Source of the DNA: Candidatus Flexicrinis proximus
GTDB taxonomy: Bacteria > Chloroflexota > Anaerolineae > Aggregatilineales > Phototrophicaceae
Length of the DNA: 64,000 nt
Direction: 5' to 3'
Assembly (NCBI GenBank): GCA_016712885.1
Contig: JADJQF010000003.1
Span: forward strand, 62,001-126,000
The notes under the pieces are model-generated. The model searched no databases, had not been told where the DNA came from, and saw nothing but the letters and a program-made list of their open reading frames with translations. Positions within the stretch are counted from its first letter, which is position 1, and each line of letters begins with the position of its first letter. Below, in pieces: positions 43,748-55,806 of the stretch. The translations under genes were made by a program, and so were the position numbers.

Positions 43748-45192
43748 GGATGAGCGAAGCAGGGGCGGACGATGTCAGGCACCGTTTGACAAATGGACGC
43801 GATGCGGCATTCGATTGGATGCCCTCTGATGCGCCGCGCGAAGCTGTTGCGACGGCGTTGATGGCTTTTGCGAATACGCGCACCGGCGGCCAGCTCCTGA
43901 TTGGCGCAGATTCCGAAGGGCATTTGCACGGTGTCGCTGACGGCGAAGCCGCCCTTGACCGCGCCTTGAGCGCTGCGCTCACCCTGACGCCTCCACTGAT
44001 CCTGCCCGTTCCCCGTATAGTCGATGTCGACAGCCGGCGGGCTGTACTGGTGACGGTCCCTGCCGGGATGTCGCATGTTTACAGTCTGAATGGACGCTAT
44101 CTGGTACGCGATGGCGGCGCTTCGATACCGCTCACGCCGCCTGCCATGCGCCGCCTCCTGATCGAGCGCGGAGACATTACCTACGAAGCGGAACCTGCCC
44201 GTGATGCTAACCGGCTTGACCTCGACTGGGAGCGAGCCACTCAGTATGCCGCCGTCCTCGGTGAGGCAGATGTCGAGCAGGCCTTAATCAAGCGCGGTTG
44301 CCTCGTCCGTGAGAACGGTCAGGCGCTTCCGACGCATGCCGGCATCCTGCTCTTCGGCCGCGATCCACGCCGATTTGTGCGCGGTGCAGAGATCACGGCC
44401 GTGCGGTTTGCCGGTGAGGCGATGGGCGACACGTTCACCCGCGACGACATCAGCGGCACACTACCGGAACAGATCAAGCGCGCCGAGACATTCCTGCGGG
44501 ATACCTTGCGCAAAGGCGTGACTCTCGGCGGTGCCATGGCACGCAGCGAACAGTACGAGTATCCGCTGGAAGCCGTGCGCGAGCTGGTCGTCAACGCTGT
44601 GGCCCACCGTGACTATAGTATTCAGGGTGACGGTATCCGCTTGTATGTGTTCAAGGATCGTATGGAGATCACGAGCCCGGGACGGCTTCCCGGACCGGTC
44701 ACGGTTGCCAACATTAAAGACGAGCGCTTCTCTCGCAATCCGGCGTTGGTGCAGGTGCTGGCCGATATGCGCTACATTGAACGCCTCGGATACGGTGTTG
44801 ACCGCGTGATCGAGCTAACGCGTCAGCATGGGCTGCCCGAGCCTCTGTTTAGCGAGACCGACGGTGGCTTCAAGGTCACAATCTACAACGCGCTGACCTC
44901 GCCGTCTGCCGTACCGGTTGCGCCGGTCATGGTTGAGCCGCAGAAACCGCAAACCGTCGATCTGCTTGCCAGGCACAGGGGCATCCCCCTCAATCCGCGC
45001 CAGGAGAGCGTCCTCACGTATTTGAGTGAGCCGCACAACACCCGCATCACCAATAGCGAACTCCAGCGCCTGCATCCTGACGTTCATCCAGAGACGATCC
45101 GCCGGGACCTGAGTGACCTGGTCACCAAAGATATCCTACTCAAGATGGGCGAAAAGCGCGGCTCGTACTACGTGTTACGCAAACGGGACTGA
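43744..45192 (+). CDS. AlbA_2/RecG-like ATP-binding transcription regulator
   Basis: A 482-residue protein. The N-terminus is an AlbA_2 (Schlafen-type) domain: AFANTRTGGQLLIGADSEGHLHGV (about 40-63, family motif F.N..GG.l..Gv.d.g...G). The middle holds a degenerate HATPase-like region (LEAVRELVVNAVAHRDYSI; MEITSPGRLPG; ERLGYGVDRVIE), and the C-terminal 75 residues form a winged helix (TRITNSELQRL; ETIRRDLSDLV). Such proteins are often called RecG-like helicases in error. It starts inside the lon stop codon, so it is translationally coupled to lon and may regulate it. Confidence 0.88.
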   Translation: MRMSEAGADDVRHRLTNGRDAAFDWMPSDAPREAVATALMAFANTRTGGQLLIGADSEGHLHGVADGEAALDRALSAALTLTPPLILPVPRIVDVDSRRAVLVTVPAGMSHVYSLNGRYLVRDGGASIPLTPPAMRRLLIERGDITYEAEPARDANRLDLDWERATQYAAVLGEADVEQALIKRGCLVRENGQALPTHAGILLFGRDPRRFVRGAEITAVRFAGEAMGDTFTRDDISGTLPEQIKRAETFLRDTLRKGVTLGGAMARSEQYEYPLEAVRELVVNAVAHRDYSIQGDGIRLYVFKDRMEITSPGRLPGPVTVANIKDERFSRNPALVQVLADMRYIERLGYGVDRVIELTRQHGLPEPLFSETDGGFKVTIYNALTSPSAVPVAPVMVEPQKPQTVDLLARHRGIPLNPRQESVLTYLSEPHNTRITNSELQRLHPDVHPETIRRDLSDLVTKDILLKMGEKRGSYYVLRKRD

Positions 45193-45345
45193 CGTCAGTC
45201 GCCGCCAAAGTCTGAGTAAGTCTGATGGCCACTCCAGGTGTTAAGCCCTGATCCGAAGTTCGTCCAACAGCGGCCACGCTTTGTCGGCGCTGGGTGTGTT
45301 GCTCTTCGCACTTCTGTACGAGAAGAAACACGGTGTCTTGGTGGA

Positions 45346-45361
45346 ACGCCATATATGGCGT
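45346..45361. repeat. Perfect 16-bp palindrome between convergent genes
   Basis: ACGCCATATATGGCGT is a complete palindrome, and the flanking TGGA/CCA extends it with one unpaired A. It sits in the 195-base gap between the regulator gene (stop 45192) and fmt (stop 45388). The rest of this gap holds no gene I can support. Confidence 0.5.
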
Positions 45362-45387
45362 CCATTGTATTGCAAACAGCCACTGGC

Positions 45388-46314
45388 TTAACCCAGGATC
45401 GAGCCTATGAAGTCGGCGTGCCCGTTGACAAACGCGCCGATCTCGACGGCCGGTTTACCTGCAATCTGGACCCTATCGGGTGCAAAGAGTCCGTCGGCTG
45501 TGCCGATGGCTACCAGTCCATCGCGTCGGATCACTTGACCTGGTGCTTCCGTACCTTCAAGTGGACGTCCGCCGAGTATCTTGAGCGTCCGCTCACCCCA
45601 TGCCGTGAAAGTTCCCGGCCAGGGGGTGAATGCGCGGACCTGCCGGTCGATCTCCACTGCCGACTTTGCCCAGTCGACGCGTCCGTCCTCTTTCTTGATT
45701 TGCGGCGCCCACGTCACGCCCTCGTCGGCCTGTGCGACCGGGTGGATCCGACCCGCCAGGAAGTCGTCAAGCGTCGGAATCAACAAACGCGCCCCCAGCT
45801 CTGACAACCGGTCGTGCAGCGATGCACCGGTCTCGTCGGGTGCGATGTCGATGGCTTCGGCGCGCAGCATCGGTCCAGTGTCGAGCCCGGCTTCCATCAT
45901 CATGATCGTGACACCAGTTTGCGCGTCGCCCGCCAGGATCGATGCCTGGATCGGCGCCGCGCCGCGCCATCTGGGAAGCACGGAGGCGTGTACGTTAATG
46001 GCACCGCGTGTGGGGATGTCCAGAACCGACTGCGGCAGGATTTGACCAAACGCAGCCACGACATATAGGTCTGCCGGCCACTGGCGCAGGGTCTCGACCG
46101 CGTCCGGGCGGCGAAGTTTCTCCGGCTGAAAGACCGGGATGTTATTAGCTAGCGCAACCTCCTTGATGGGCGAGGGGAGGGGAGCAAGACTGCGCCCGGC
46201 TGGGCGGTCCGGCTGTGTCACCACGCCCGCCACGTTATAGGCAGCGATTAGCGCCCGCAGCGTCGGCACTGCGAAATCCGGTGTTCCCATAAATACGACG
46301 TCAACCATTTTCAC
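45388..46314 (-). CDS. fmt: Methionyl-tRNA formyltransferase
   Basis: A 308-residue enzyme that formylates initiator Met-tRNA using 10-formyl-THF. Visible motifs: GTPDFAVPTLRAL (start), NVHASVLPRWRGAAPI (catalytic His and the SLLPxxRG.aPI loop), and MEAGLDTGPML. The C-terminal OB-fold is present. GGAGGTGAAA precedes the ATG. On the minus strand TATAAT at 46334-46339 is a likely -10 box, though I find no matching -35. No def gene is adjacent. Confidence 0.95.
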   Translation of the reverse strand: MKMVDVVFMGTPDFAVPTLRALIAAYNVAGVVTQPDRPAGRSLAPLPSPIKEVALANNIPVFQPEKLRRPDAVETLRQWPADLYVVAAFGQILPQSVLDIPTRGAINVHASVLPRWRGAAPIQASILAGDAQTGVTIMMMEAGLDTGPMLRAEAIDIAPDETGASLHDRLSELGARLLIPTLDDFLAGRIHPVAQADEGVTWAPQIKKEDGRVDWAKSAVEIDRQVRAFTPWPGTFTAWGERTLKILGGRPLEGTEAPGQVIRRDGLVAIGTADGLFAPDRVQIAGKPAVEIGAFVNGHADFIGSILG

Positions 46315-46423
46315 CTCCGCAAAGTCCTTCAGTATTATATCTGGCGGTCCTTCATGGACTCAGGGTAATGTTCCGGCAGTTATGCCGTCCGCGAATACAA
46401 TTAGGTGCCGGACCAACCTGCAC

Positions 46424-46452
46424 TTGAATCGAATCGCGATTCTCTGTATCAT
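46424..46452 (+). promoter_or_regulatory. Promoter of rplS
   Basis: TTGAAT (46424-46429), 17 bases, TATCAT (46447-46452). It leaves a leader of about 65 bases that contains the hairpin at 46480-46507. Confidence 0.6.
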
Positions 46453-46479
46453 GAGCCCTCACTGTTAACCAAATCGTCG

Positions 46480-46507
46480 TACGCCTCCTGCTTGGGCGTA
46501 TTTTTTT
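46480..46507 (+). promoter_or_regulatory. Attenuator-like hairpin with T-run in the rplS leader
   Basis: TACGCC (46480-46485) pairs with GGCGTA (46495-46500), loop of nine bases, directly followed by seven Ts. This is the shape of an intrinsic terminator, yet it lies after the rplS promoter and immediately before the ribosome site GGAAGGA (46508-46514). It suggests that rplS expression is set by attenuation in the leader. Confidence 0.65.
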
Positions 46508-46522
46508 GGAAGGACGTTTCCA

Positions 46523-46906
46523 ATGAGCCAGGAAATTATCAAGGCCCTCGAATCCCCGGATCGCGGTCATCCCGCACTATTTCCGGGCGACACCGTTAAG
46601 GTGCATGTCCGCATCGTCGAAGGCGGCAAGGAACGTACCCAGGTGTTTCAGGGTATCGTGATTCGCTTACGCAAGGGCGGCAACGACGCCAACTTCACTG
46701 TGCGCCGTATTGCGTCTCATGGCGTTGGTGTAGAGCGTACCTTCCTGCTGAAGAGCCCGCGCGTCGAGAAAATCGAAGTGATGCGTGGCGCGAAGGTTCG
46801 CCGTGCCCAGCTGTACTACATGCGCGATCTGCGCGGCAAGAAGGCGCGCCTCAAGGAACGCCGCCGCGAAGGCGTCAAAGTTACCGCCGCGCCCAGCGAG
46901 AACTAA
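46523..46906 (+). CDS. rplS: Ribosomal protein L19
   Basis: A 127-residue protein of the 50S subunit, located at the 30S-50S interface. The opening PALFPGDTVKVHVRIVEGGKER (shown at about 14-35), FQGIVIRLRKGG, FTVRRIASHGVGVERTF, and LYYMRDLRGKKARLKE are all typical L19. The C-terminal tail is slightly extended. Unlike in many bacteria, trmD and rpsP are not adjacent. Confidence 0.98.
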   Translation: MSQEIIKALESPDRGHPALFPGDTVKVHVRIVEGGKERTQVFQGIVIRLRKGGNDANFTVRRIASHGVGVERTFLLKSPRVEKIEVMRGAKVRRAQLYYMRDLRGKKARLKERRREGVKVTAAPSEN

Positions 46907-46933
46907 ACACCAGTTCGAAAACGACGAAAGTTT

Positions 46934-46959
46934 CAAGGGGCATCCACGGATGCCCCTTG
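46934..46959 (+). terminator. Hairpin after rplS
   Basis: CAAGGGGCATCC (46934-46945) pairs with GGATGCCCCTTG (46948-46959). The following T content is weak (CTTGATTT), so termination may be partial. It ends 22 bases before the next start codon. Confidence 0.6.
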
Positions 46960-46981
46960 CTTGATTTAGAGGAGAATTGTC

Positions 46982-47719
46982 ATGGCGTTCCGTCCGCTGA
47001 TCGGCATTACGACCGGTTATCGTGCTCCAGCCAACGACAGGGAAGTCCCGACCTATACCTCATATGTGGCCGTTGCCAATAATGTTGCCAATGCCGGCGG
47101 TCTGCCTGTATTGATCCCGAATGGTGTCGATGACGAGACCCTGCGCGGCATATTCGAGCGGCTGGACGGCATCCTGCTTCCCGGCGGTGGCGATATTGAC
47201 AGCAAACACTGGGGAGAAGCGCTCCACGAGACGGCCTATGGGCTCGACCCATCCCGTGACCATGTTGAAATGACGCTGGCGCGCTGGGCGGTCAGCGAAG
47301 ACACCCCGGTCTTTGGCATTTGCCGCGGACATCAGGTTTTCAACGTTGCGCTCGGCGCGCCGATGATTCAGGATATCCCGAGCCAGTACACTAGCGAACT
47401 GACTCACAATAACTTTATGCCGACGCCGCGGAGTCACCTCGCGCACGTCGTCGCAATTGAGCCGAATTCGCGCCTTGCGGCTATCGTCGGACAGTCAAAT
47501 GCTGTCCCGGTCAACAGCATTCACCATCAGGCGGTGCGGACGGCCGCTCCCGGCCTGAATGTCGCGGCGGTTGCGCCCGACGGCCTGATCGAAGCCACTG
47601 AATTGCCCGGAAAGCGCTTTGCCCTGACCGTTCAGTGGCATCCCGAGGACCTTTCCAGCGACGAGCGTATGTTCAATCTTTTCCGTGAATTCGTCCGTGC
47701 CGCCAAGAACGGTAATTAA
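46982..47719 (+). CDS. Gamma-glutamyl-gamma-aminobutyrate hydrolase-like (peptidase C26)
   Basis: A 245-residue class I amidotransferase fold. The nucleophile is Cys in FGICRGHQ (about 116-123) and the His-Glu pair lies in VQWHPED. The N-terminal PLIGITTGYR and the LLPGGGDI motif match the PuuD family, which cuts gamma-glutamyl-GABA in putrescine breakdown, or related gamma-glutamyl substrates. No other putrescine genes are nearby, so the substrate is open. GAGGAGAATTGTC precedes the ATG. Confidence 0.88.
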   Translation: MAFRPLIGITTGYRAPANDREVPTYTSYVAVANNVANAGGLPVLIPNGVDDETLRGIFERLDGILLPGGGDIDSKHWGEALHETAYGLDPSRDHVEMTLARWAVSEDTPVFGICRGHQVFNVALGAPMIQDIPSQYTSELTHNNFMPTPRSHLAHVVAIEPNSRLAAIVGQSNAVPVNSIHHQAVRTAAPGLNVAAVAPDGLIEATELPGKRFALTVQWHPEDLSSDERMFNLFREFVRAAKNGN

Positions 47720-47749
47720 CCGCCATTTTCAAACAACCGTGCCAGACAC

Positions 47750-47783
47750 CGCGCGTTGATCTCCCTTGAGCGGCGCGCGTTTT
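47750..47783 (+). terminator. Terminator after the C26 hydrolase
   Basis: CGCGCG (47750-47755) pairs with CGCGCG (47774-47779), followed by TTTT. Stem of six G-C pairs with an 18-base loop. Confidence 0.6.
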
Positions 47784-47896
47784 GTTTGGCCGTTCCAGAG
47801 GCCTAATACTTTCGACTCCCGCTGTGTGTAGCGTGACGGCCATAGTCATGCTACAGTATTGGTCGTGGAGGCTGGCTTCCTCAAAGGGGACGAGTC

Positions 47897-49579
47897 ATGC
47901 GTAAGTCGTCGGTACTGTTGACCTTGCTGCTTTGGCTGATCGGCGGCACGTTGTTTGTGTCTGCGCAGTCGGGTATTCGCATCCTTGTGGTCAACGAATT
48001 TGCGAATGTGCGAATTGTCCCGGCGATTGGCGCCGAGGTGCTGGGTTCTGTTCCTGGCGGCTATGTATTTGAAAACGTGAACGCCCGCAGCGCCGATGGA
48101 CAGTGGATCCGCGTCGACTTTAACGGGGATGAAGGCTGGGTAAACCTTACGCCGACCATCATCCTTGAAGGCGGCGACGTCAATCTGCTTCCGGTCGCCG
48201 ATCCGCGTACTATCCCTTATGGCGGCTTTGAGTCGCCGCGGGCAGGCGCGTCAAGCGCGACAAGTGATCTCCTCGCGGAAGTTACCAATGGTGTCCGCAT
48301 CCGGTCCGGCCCAAGCCAGGGCTATCCCACCATTGGCAATATGTACGCGCGTACGATTGTCCATGTGACCGGGCGCACGGCCAGCAACGGTTGGGCGCAG
48401 GTCAATTACAACGGTATCCTGGGCTGGACGCGGTCCGCCTTCCTTCGCTTTCTTGAACGTCCTATATACGAAGCACCGATCGACGGCGTGGTCGCGGACT
48501 CTCCGCCGATCATCAGCGACACCGGAAATGACTACTTCGATGTTCTGAAGCTGTTCCTTTCGCGCCTTGATCTCGCACAGCCGTCAATCGACAACATGCG
48601 CGGAAAATGGACCGACTCGGCCCTAACAGGTTTCGCCGTCTGCCGAGACTATCCCGCACGCCCGAGCGACTATATCGTCCCGCAGCCGGTCCTCGCCCAA
48701 AACTACGCGGAACTGTTCCCAGTTCAGCAGCAGTTCAACGAAATCATGGCCAATCTGCGCCAGATCATCGATCTCTATATTGAGATTTGCGACTTTCCTG
48801 GAACCAATAACCCCGTCGGCGAAGGCGCCGCTTCCAACGCTCTGGCACTGATGAACGTAATTGACACGGCCGTCGCTCGCCTGCGTACGCGGCTCAATGA
48901 ACTGCTCCCCAGTGACCTTGAACCAGGCCCGGATGAGTGCCTATTGCTGTTCCGCAATCGCGCCGAGATCCTGAAACTGATCCCGATTGGCACCGTCCTC
49001 CGCCAGAAGTTCACGCCGGACGACATGGCATCAGGCTTCTGTTTCGAGGCGGCCCAGGGCCAGGTTATTCAGGTTCAGGTGCTGCGGATCAAAGGCAATG
49101 CCAACCCGATTGTCGCCATTAGCCAGCTTGACAACCCGACCAATTTCCTCGGTGTCGGACAGATTGGCTCATCCGCTTCGCTTCCGCTGGCGCTGGTGAA
49201 CGCCGGCCCGCTGCCGGCAACGGCGCGCTATTTGCTGCTGCTGTACGATGACGGCTCGGCGGCTGGCGCCGAACCGCCTAACGGCGAGGTCGCGCTGGTT
49301 ATCTATACTCCTGTCGGCGGTATTTCGCCGCTTCTGATCTACGACGAAGTGACCGACACCGTCTCGCTGAGCGGCGTGACCCTGCCTACGCCAACACCGA
49401 CACCGTTTGGCACGCCGTTCAACACCTCCAGTGTTGGGACAGGCACTAACTCCTGTCCTTCCGTTACCTATACCTGCAGCCAGCTTTTCAGCTGCCAGGA
49501 AGCCTACGCCTGTCTGGCCGCCGGCAATCTCTCGCTTGATCCCGATGGTGATGGAATTCCTTGCACCTGCGGCCAATGA
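47897..49579 (+). CDS. Secreted SH3-domain protein with excalibur domain
   Basis: A 560-residue exported protein with a signal peptide at about 1-24 (VSAQS). Two bacterial SH3 domains follow (about 28-85: NVRIVPAIGAEVLGSVPGG; 125-185: GVRIRSGPSQGYPTIGNMY). The long middle is unassigned, then a PPC-like beta domain occurs at about 360-475 (GFCFEAAQGQVIQVQV). A Thr/Pro linker leads to a C-terminal excalibur calcium-binding motif DPDGDGIPC. It is probably cell-wall associated. The stop overlaps the next gene (ATGA). Confidence 0.85.
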   Translation: MRKSSVLLTLLLWLIGGTLFVSAQSGIRILVVNEFANVRIVPAIGAEVLGSVPGGYVFENVNARSADGQWIRVDFNGDEGWVNLTPTIILEGGDVNLLPVADPRTIPYGGFESPRAGASSATSDLLAEVTNGVRIRSGPSQGYPTIGNMYARTIVHVTGRTASNGWAQVNYNGILGWTRSAFLRFLERPIYEAPIDGVVADSPPIISDTGNDYFDVLKLFLSRLDLAQPSIDNMRGKWTDSALTGFAVCRDYPARPSDYIVPQPVLAQNYAELFPVQQQFNEIMANLRQIIDLYIEICDFPGTNNPVGEGAASNALALMNVIDTAVARLRTRLNELLPSDLEPGPDECLLLFRNRAEILKLIPIGTVLRQKFTPDDMASGFCFEAAQGQVIQVQVLRIKGNANPIVAISQLDNPTNFLGVGQIGSSASLPLALVNAGPLPATARYLLLLYDDGSAAGAEPPNGEVALVIYTPVGGISPLLIYDEVTDTVSLSGVTLPTPTPTPFGTPFNTSSVGTGTNSCPSVTYTCSQLFSCQEAYACLAAGNLSLDPDGDGIPCTCGQ

Positions 49580-50127
49580 GCGAATACTCCATACGCGCGG
49601 CGATGCTCCAGGATGTTGGGGGCATCGCCGCCGTCCACGTTGAATCATGGCATACGACTTATGAAGGCCTCCTGCCGCCCGAAGTAATTGCCGAGCGGAC
49701 CGTTGAACGGCGTACACGAGCCTGGGCTCACATTCTGTCAGCCGCCGATCCTGAAAGCCGAACCTTTATTGCCGAAGAATCCGGCCGCATCACCGCTTTC
49801 GCGCACTTTGGGCCTACACGTTCCCCTGAACTTCCGTTCACACATGAGCTGTTCGCTATCTATAGTCTGCAAGAAGTGCATGGCCGTGGGATTGGCACGG
49901 CGCTTGTGCGGGCCGGGGCAGGGTGGCTCGACAGCCGCGGCGCGCGCTCCATGATGCTCTGGGTGCTGGAAAGCAATACACTGGGCCGCGGTTTCTATGA
50001 TCGGCTGGGTGGGCGTGTCGTTGGCCGTCGTATCGACCCAATCAGCACGGTTCTGGTCCATGAGCTCGCCTACGGCTGGGACGACCTCGCTGCCTTGTTA
50101 AAAATGCCGAATTCGCCTGCAAAATAG
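49576..50127 (+). CDS. GNAT-family N-acetyltransferase
   Basis: A 183-residue acetyl-CoA-dependent acyltransferase. The opening YSIRAAMLQDVGGIAAVHVESW is typical of GNATs, as are the acetyl-CoA pyrophosphate-binding stretch VHGRGIGTALVRAG and the late WVLESNTLGRGFYDRLGG. The substrate is unknown. The ATG at 49576 overlaps the previous stop and is chosen over 49561. The 306 bases after its stop hold the rRNA promoters. Confidence 0.9.
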   Translation: MSEYSIRAAMLQDVGGIAAVHVESWHTTYEGLLPPEVIAERTVERRTRAWAHILSAADPESRTFIAEESGRITAFAHFGPTRSPELPFTHELFAIYSLQEVHGRGIGTALVRAGAGWLDSRGARSMMLWVLESNTLGRGFYDRLGGRVVGRRIDPISTVLVHELAYGWDDLAALLKMPNSPAK

Positions 50128-50148
50128 CCTTTTCCCGTATCTCCGCCC

Positions 50149-50176
50149 TTGACTTACGTTTTTCCCCGCCTATAAT
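50149..50176 (+). promoter_or_regulatory. rRNA operon promoter P1
   Basis: TTGACT (50149-50154), 16 bases, perfect TATAAT (50171-50176), about 260 bases before mature 16S. A T-rich segment lies between the boxes. Confidence 0.7.
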
Positions 50177-50291
50177 CCCGCCCTTGTCGGTTGAAACCGG
50201 CACTTAACAATTTCCACATCAAGCACAGAGACGCCCGGACTTGTTATCCCAAATAACCCAAGTCAAGTTTAAGACACGACGAAGGTAGGGG

Positions 50292-50319
50292 TTGACACGC
50301 TGAAGCGTAATTTGATAAG
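50292..50319 (+). promoter_or_regulatory. rRNA operon promoter P2
   Basis: Perfect TTGACA (50292-50297), 16 bases, GATAAG (50314-50319). The tandem arrangement with P1 is usual for rRNA operons. Confidence 0.5.
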
Positions 50320-50359
50320 CTAGTGGAACAACGCGCGGTCACAAACTGCGCGTTTTGCA

Positions 50360-50384
50360 CCTTAACAGCAGAAGAGTGAGACAG
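50360..50384 (+). other. 16S precursor stem, 5' strand, with boxA-like motif
   Basis: These 25 bases are nearly complementary to 51998-52021 downstream of 16S, so they form the processing stem that brings the 16S ends together for RNase III. The first part, CTTAACAGC, resembles the boxA antitermination motif and recurs before 23S at 52483. Confidence 0.7.
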
Positions 50385-50432
50385 ACGAGCCCTAAGAGCA
50401 CGGGATGCGGAAACGCATGGACGTGCGACAAA

Positions 50433-51924
<1,492 letters not shown>

Positions 51925-51997
51925 ACAATTGGACGGGAACGCGAGTTCACTGTCCGACAAAGAAAGCACAACCTGGGAAACCGGGTTGAGGGATTGT

Positions 51998-52021
51998 CTG
52001 TCTCACTGTTCTGCTGTTAAG
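51998..52021 (+). other. 16S precursor stem, 3' strand
   Basis: Complementary to 50360-50384 (CTGTCTCACT..CTGCTGTTAAG against CTTAACAGCAG..AGTGAGACAG) with about one mismatch. It lies in the spacer between 16S and tRNA-Ile. Confidence 0.7.
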
Positions 52022-52057
52022 CGGCCGTAGGTTAACACGGTAGTTTCTGCGGGGCAT

Positions 52058-52131
<74 letters not shown>

Positions 52132-52144
52132 CAGTTTCGCCTAC

Positions 52145-52217
52145 GGGGATGTAGCTCAGTTGGGAGAGCGGCGCCTTTGCAAGGCGTAGGTCAGGGGTTC
52201 GAGTCCCCTCATCTCCA
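52145..52217 (+). tRNA. trnA: tRNA-Ala (TGC anticodon)
   Basis: Cloverleaf of 73 bases: acceptor GGGGATG pairs with CATCTCC with one G-T pair, anticodon TGC in TTTGCAA, T-arm GGGTTCGAGTCCC. CCA is not encoded. Confidence 0.97.
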
Positions 52218-52369
52218 TCCAGCGGCCAGACTTGACAAGCCATTCAGCCCGAAGTAGACTACCGAACACGAAGTTAGCACTTTAAGGTTTAACGATTTGA
52301 CAATTGTCGGACTGACCAACCCAAAACGTAGACGCTTTTAGAAGCAGAGTGTCTATTCGGTTGGATCAG

Positions 52370-52405
52370 TTCGGCCCGGCAAAACAGTCGGGTCGAATTG
52401 TTTTT
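52370..52405 (+). other. Terminator-like hairpin inside the rRNA operon
   Basis: TTCGGCCCG (52370-52378) pairs with CGGGTCGAA (52389-52397) with one G-T pair, followed by TTGTTTTT. An upstream ACTGACCAACC (about 52309-52319) can pair with GGTTGGATCAGT, next to the hairpin's 5' arm. It lies in the 372-base spacer between tRNA-Ala and 23S, which holds no gene. Transcription must pass it to reach 23S. Confidence 0.55.
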
Positions 52406-52489
52406 AACAGAGGTCATCTTTCTCACGGTGAAGTCAAGCTAACGCTTGACGCCACCGCCGGGCAGATGACCGCCCGCCGCACCTTAACA

Positions 52490-52505
52490 GCCGAATACGA
52501 GTAAC
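52490..52505 (+). other. 23S precursor stem, 5' strand, next to boxA-like motif
   Basis: GCCGAATACGAGTAAC pairs with 55489-55504 beyond 23S with two mismatches, and the following GCGATACACTTAC extends the pairing. CTTAACAG directly before it repeats the boxA-like motif of the 16S leader. Confidence 0.65.
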
Positions 52506-52589
52506 GCGATACACTTACGAGAGTAAACACAACGCTAGGGAGTTCAGATGACTGAGAGCAACAGGCTCTCTGCATCACCACAGCGTTCT

Positions 52590-55384
<2,795 letters not shown>

Positions 55385-55488
55385 GAAGAAGAATGCTGGG
55401 GTGATGCAGGGAGCCTGAGGCTCTGAGCAAGGAAATCCCGAGCGTGTGAGAACGCAAGTAAGTGTGAAACGCGGGCAAGCAAGACGAA

Positions 55489-55504
55489 GTTACTCGTAAA
55501 CGGC
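55489..55504 (+). other. 23S precursor stem, 3' strand
   Basis: GTTACTCGTAAACGGC is complementary to 52490-52505 with two mismatches. It lies between 23S and 5S and probably forms the RNase III processing stem. Confidence 0.65.
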
Positions 55505-55549
55505 GAACAACAACGCAATACCTCCCAGGTGAGAAGTCGGGGAGAGTGT

Positions 55550-55666
<117 letters not shown>

Positions 55667-55719
55667 CATTCTTCCCGTTTCTTTTTCTATCCCCCTCATA
55701 TACCAACTGAAGACACACC

Positions 55720-55756
55720 GCGATCTGATTGAAGACTCAGATCGCTTTCGGTTTTT
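55720..55756 (+). terminator. rRNA operon terminator
   Basis: GCGATCTGA (55720-55728) pairs perfectly with TCAGATCGC (55737-55745); TTTCGG and TTTTT follow. Confidence 0.85.
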
Positions 55757-55806
55757 CCCAACCGTCGCTAGAATCACGCGTTCCGGAAGATGTGAGGCAC
55801 GACGCG

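Noticed and set aside
45238..45804. A plus-strand frame overlapping the fmt 3' end
   Set aside because: Mostly antisense to fmt, with no ribosome site and no recognisable domain.
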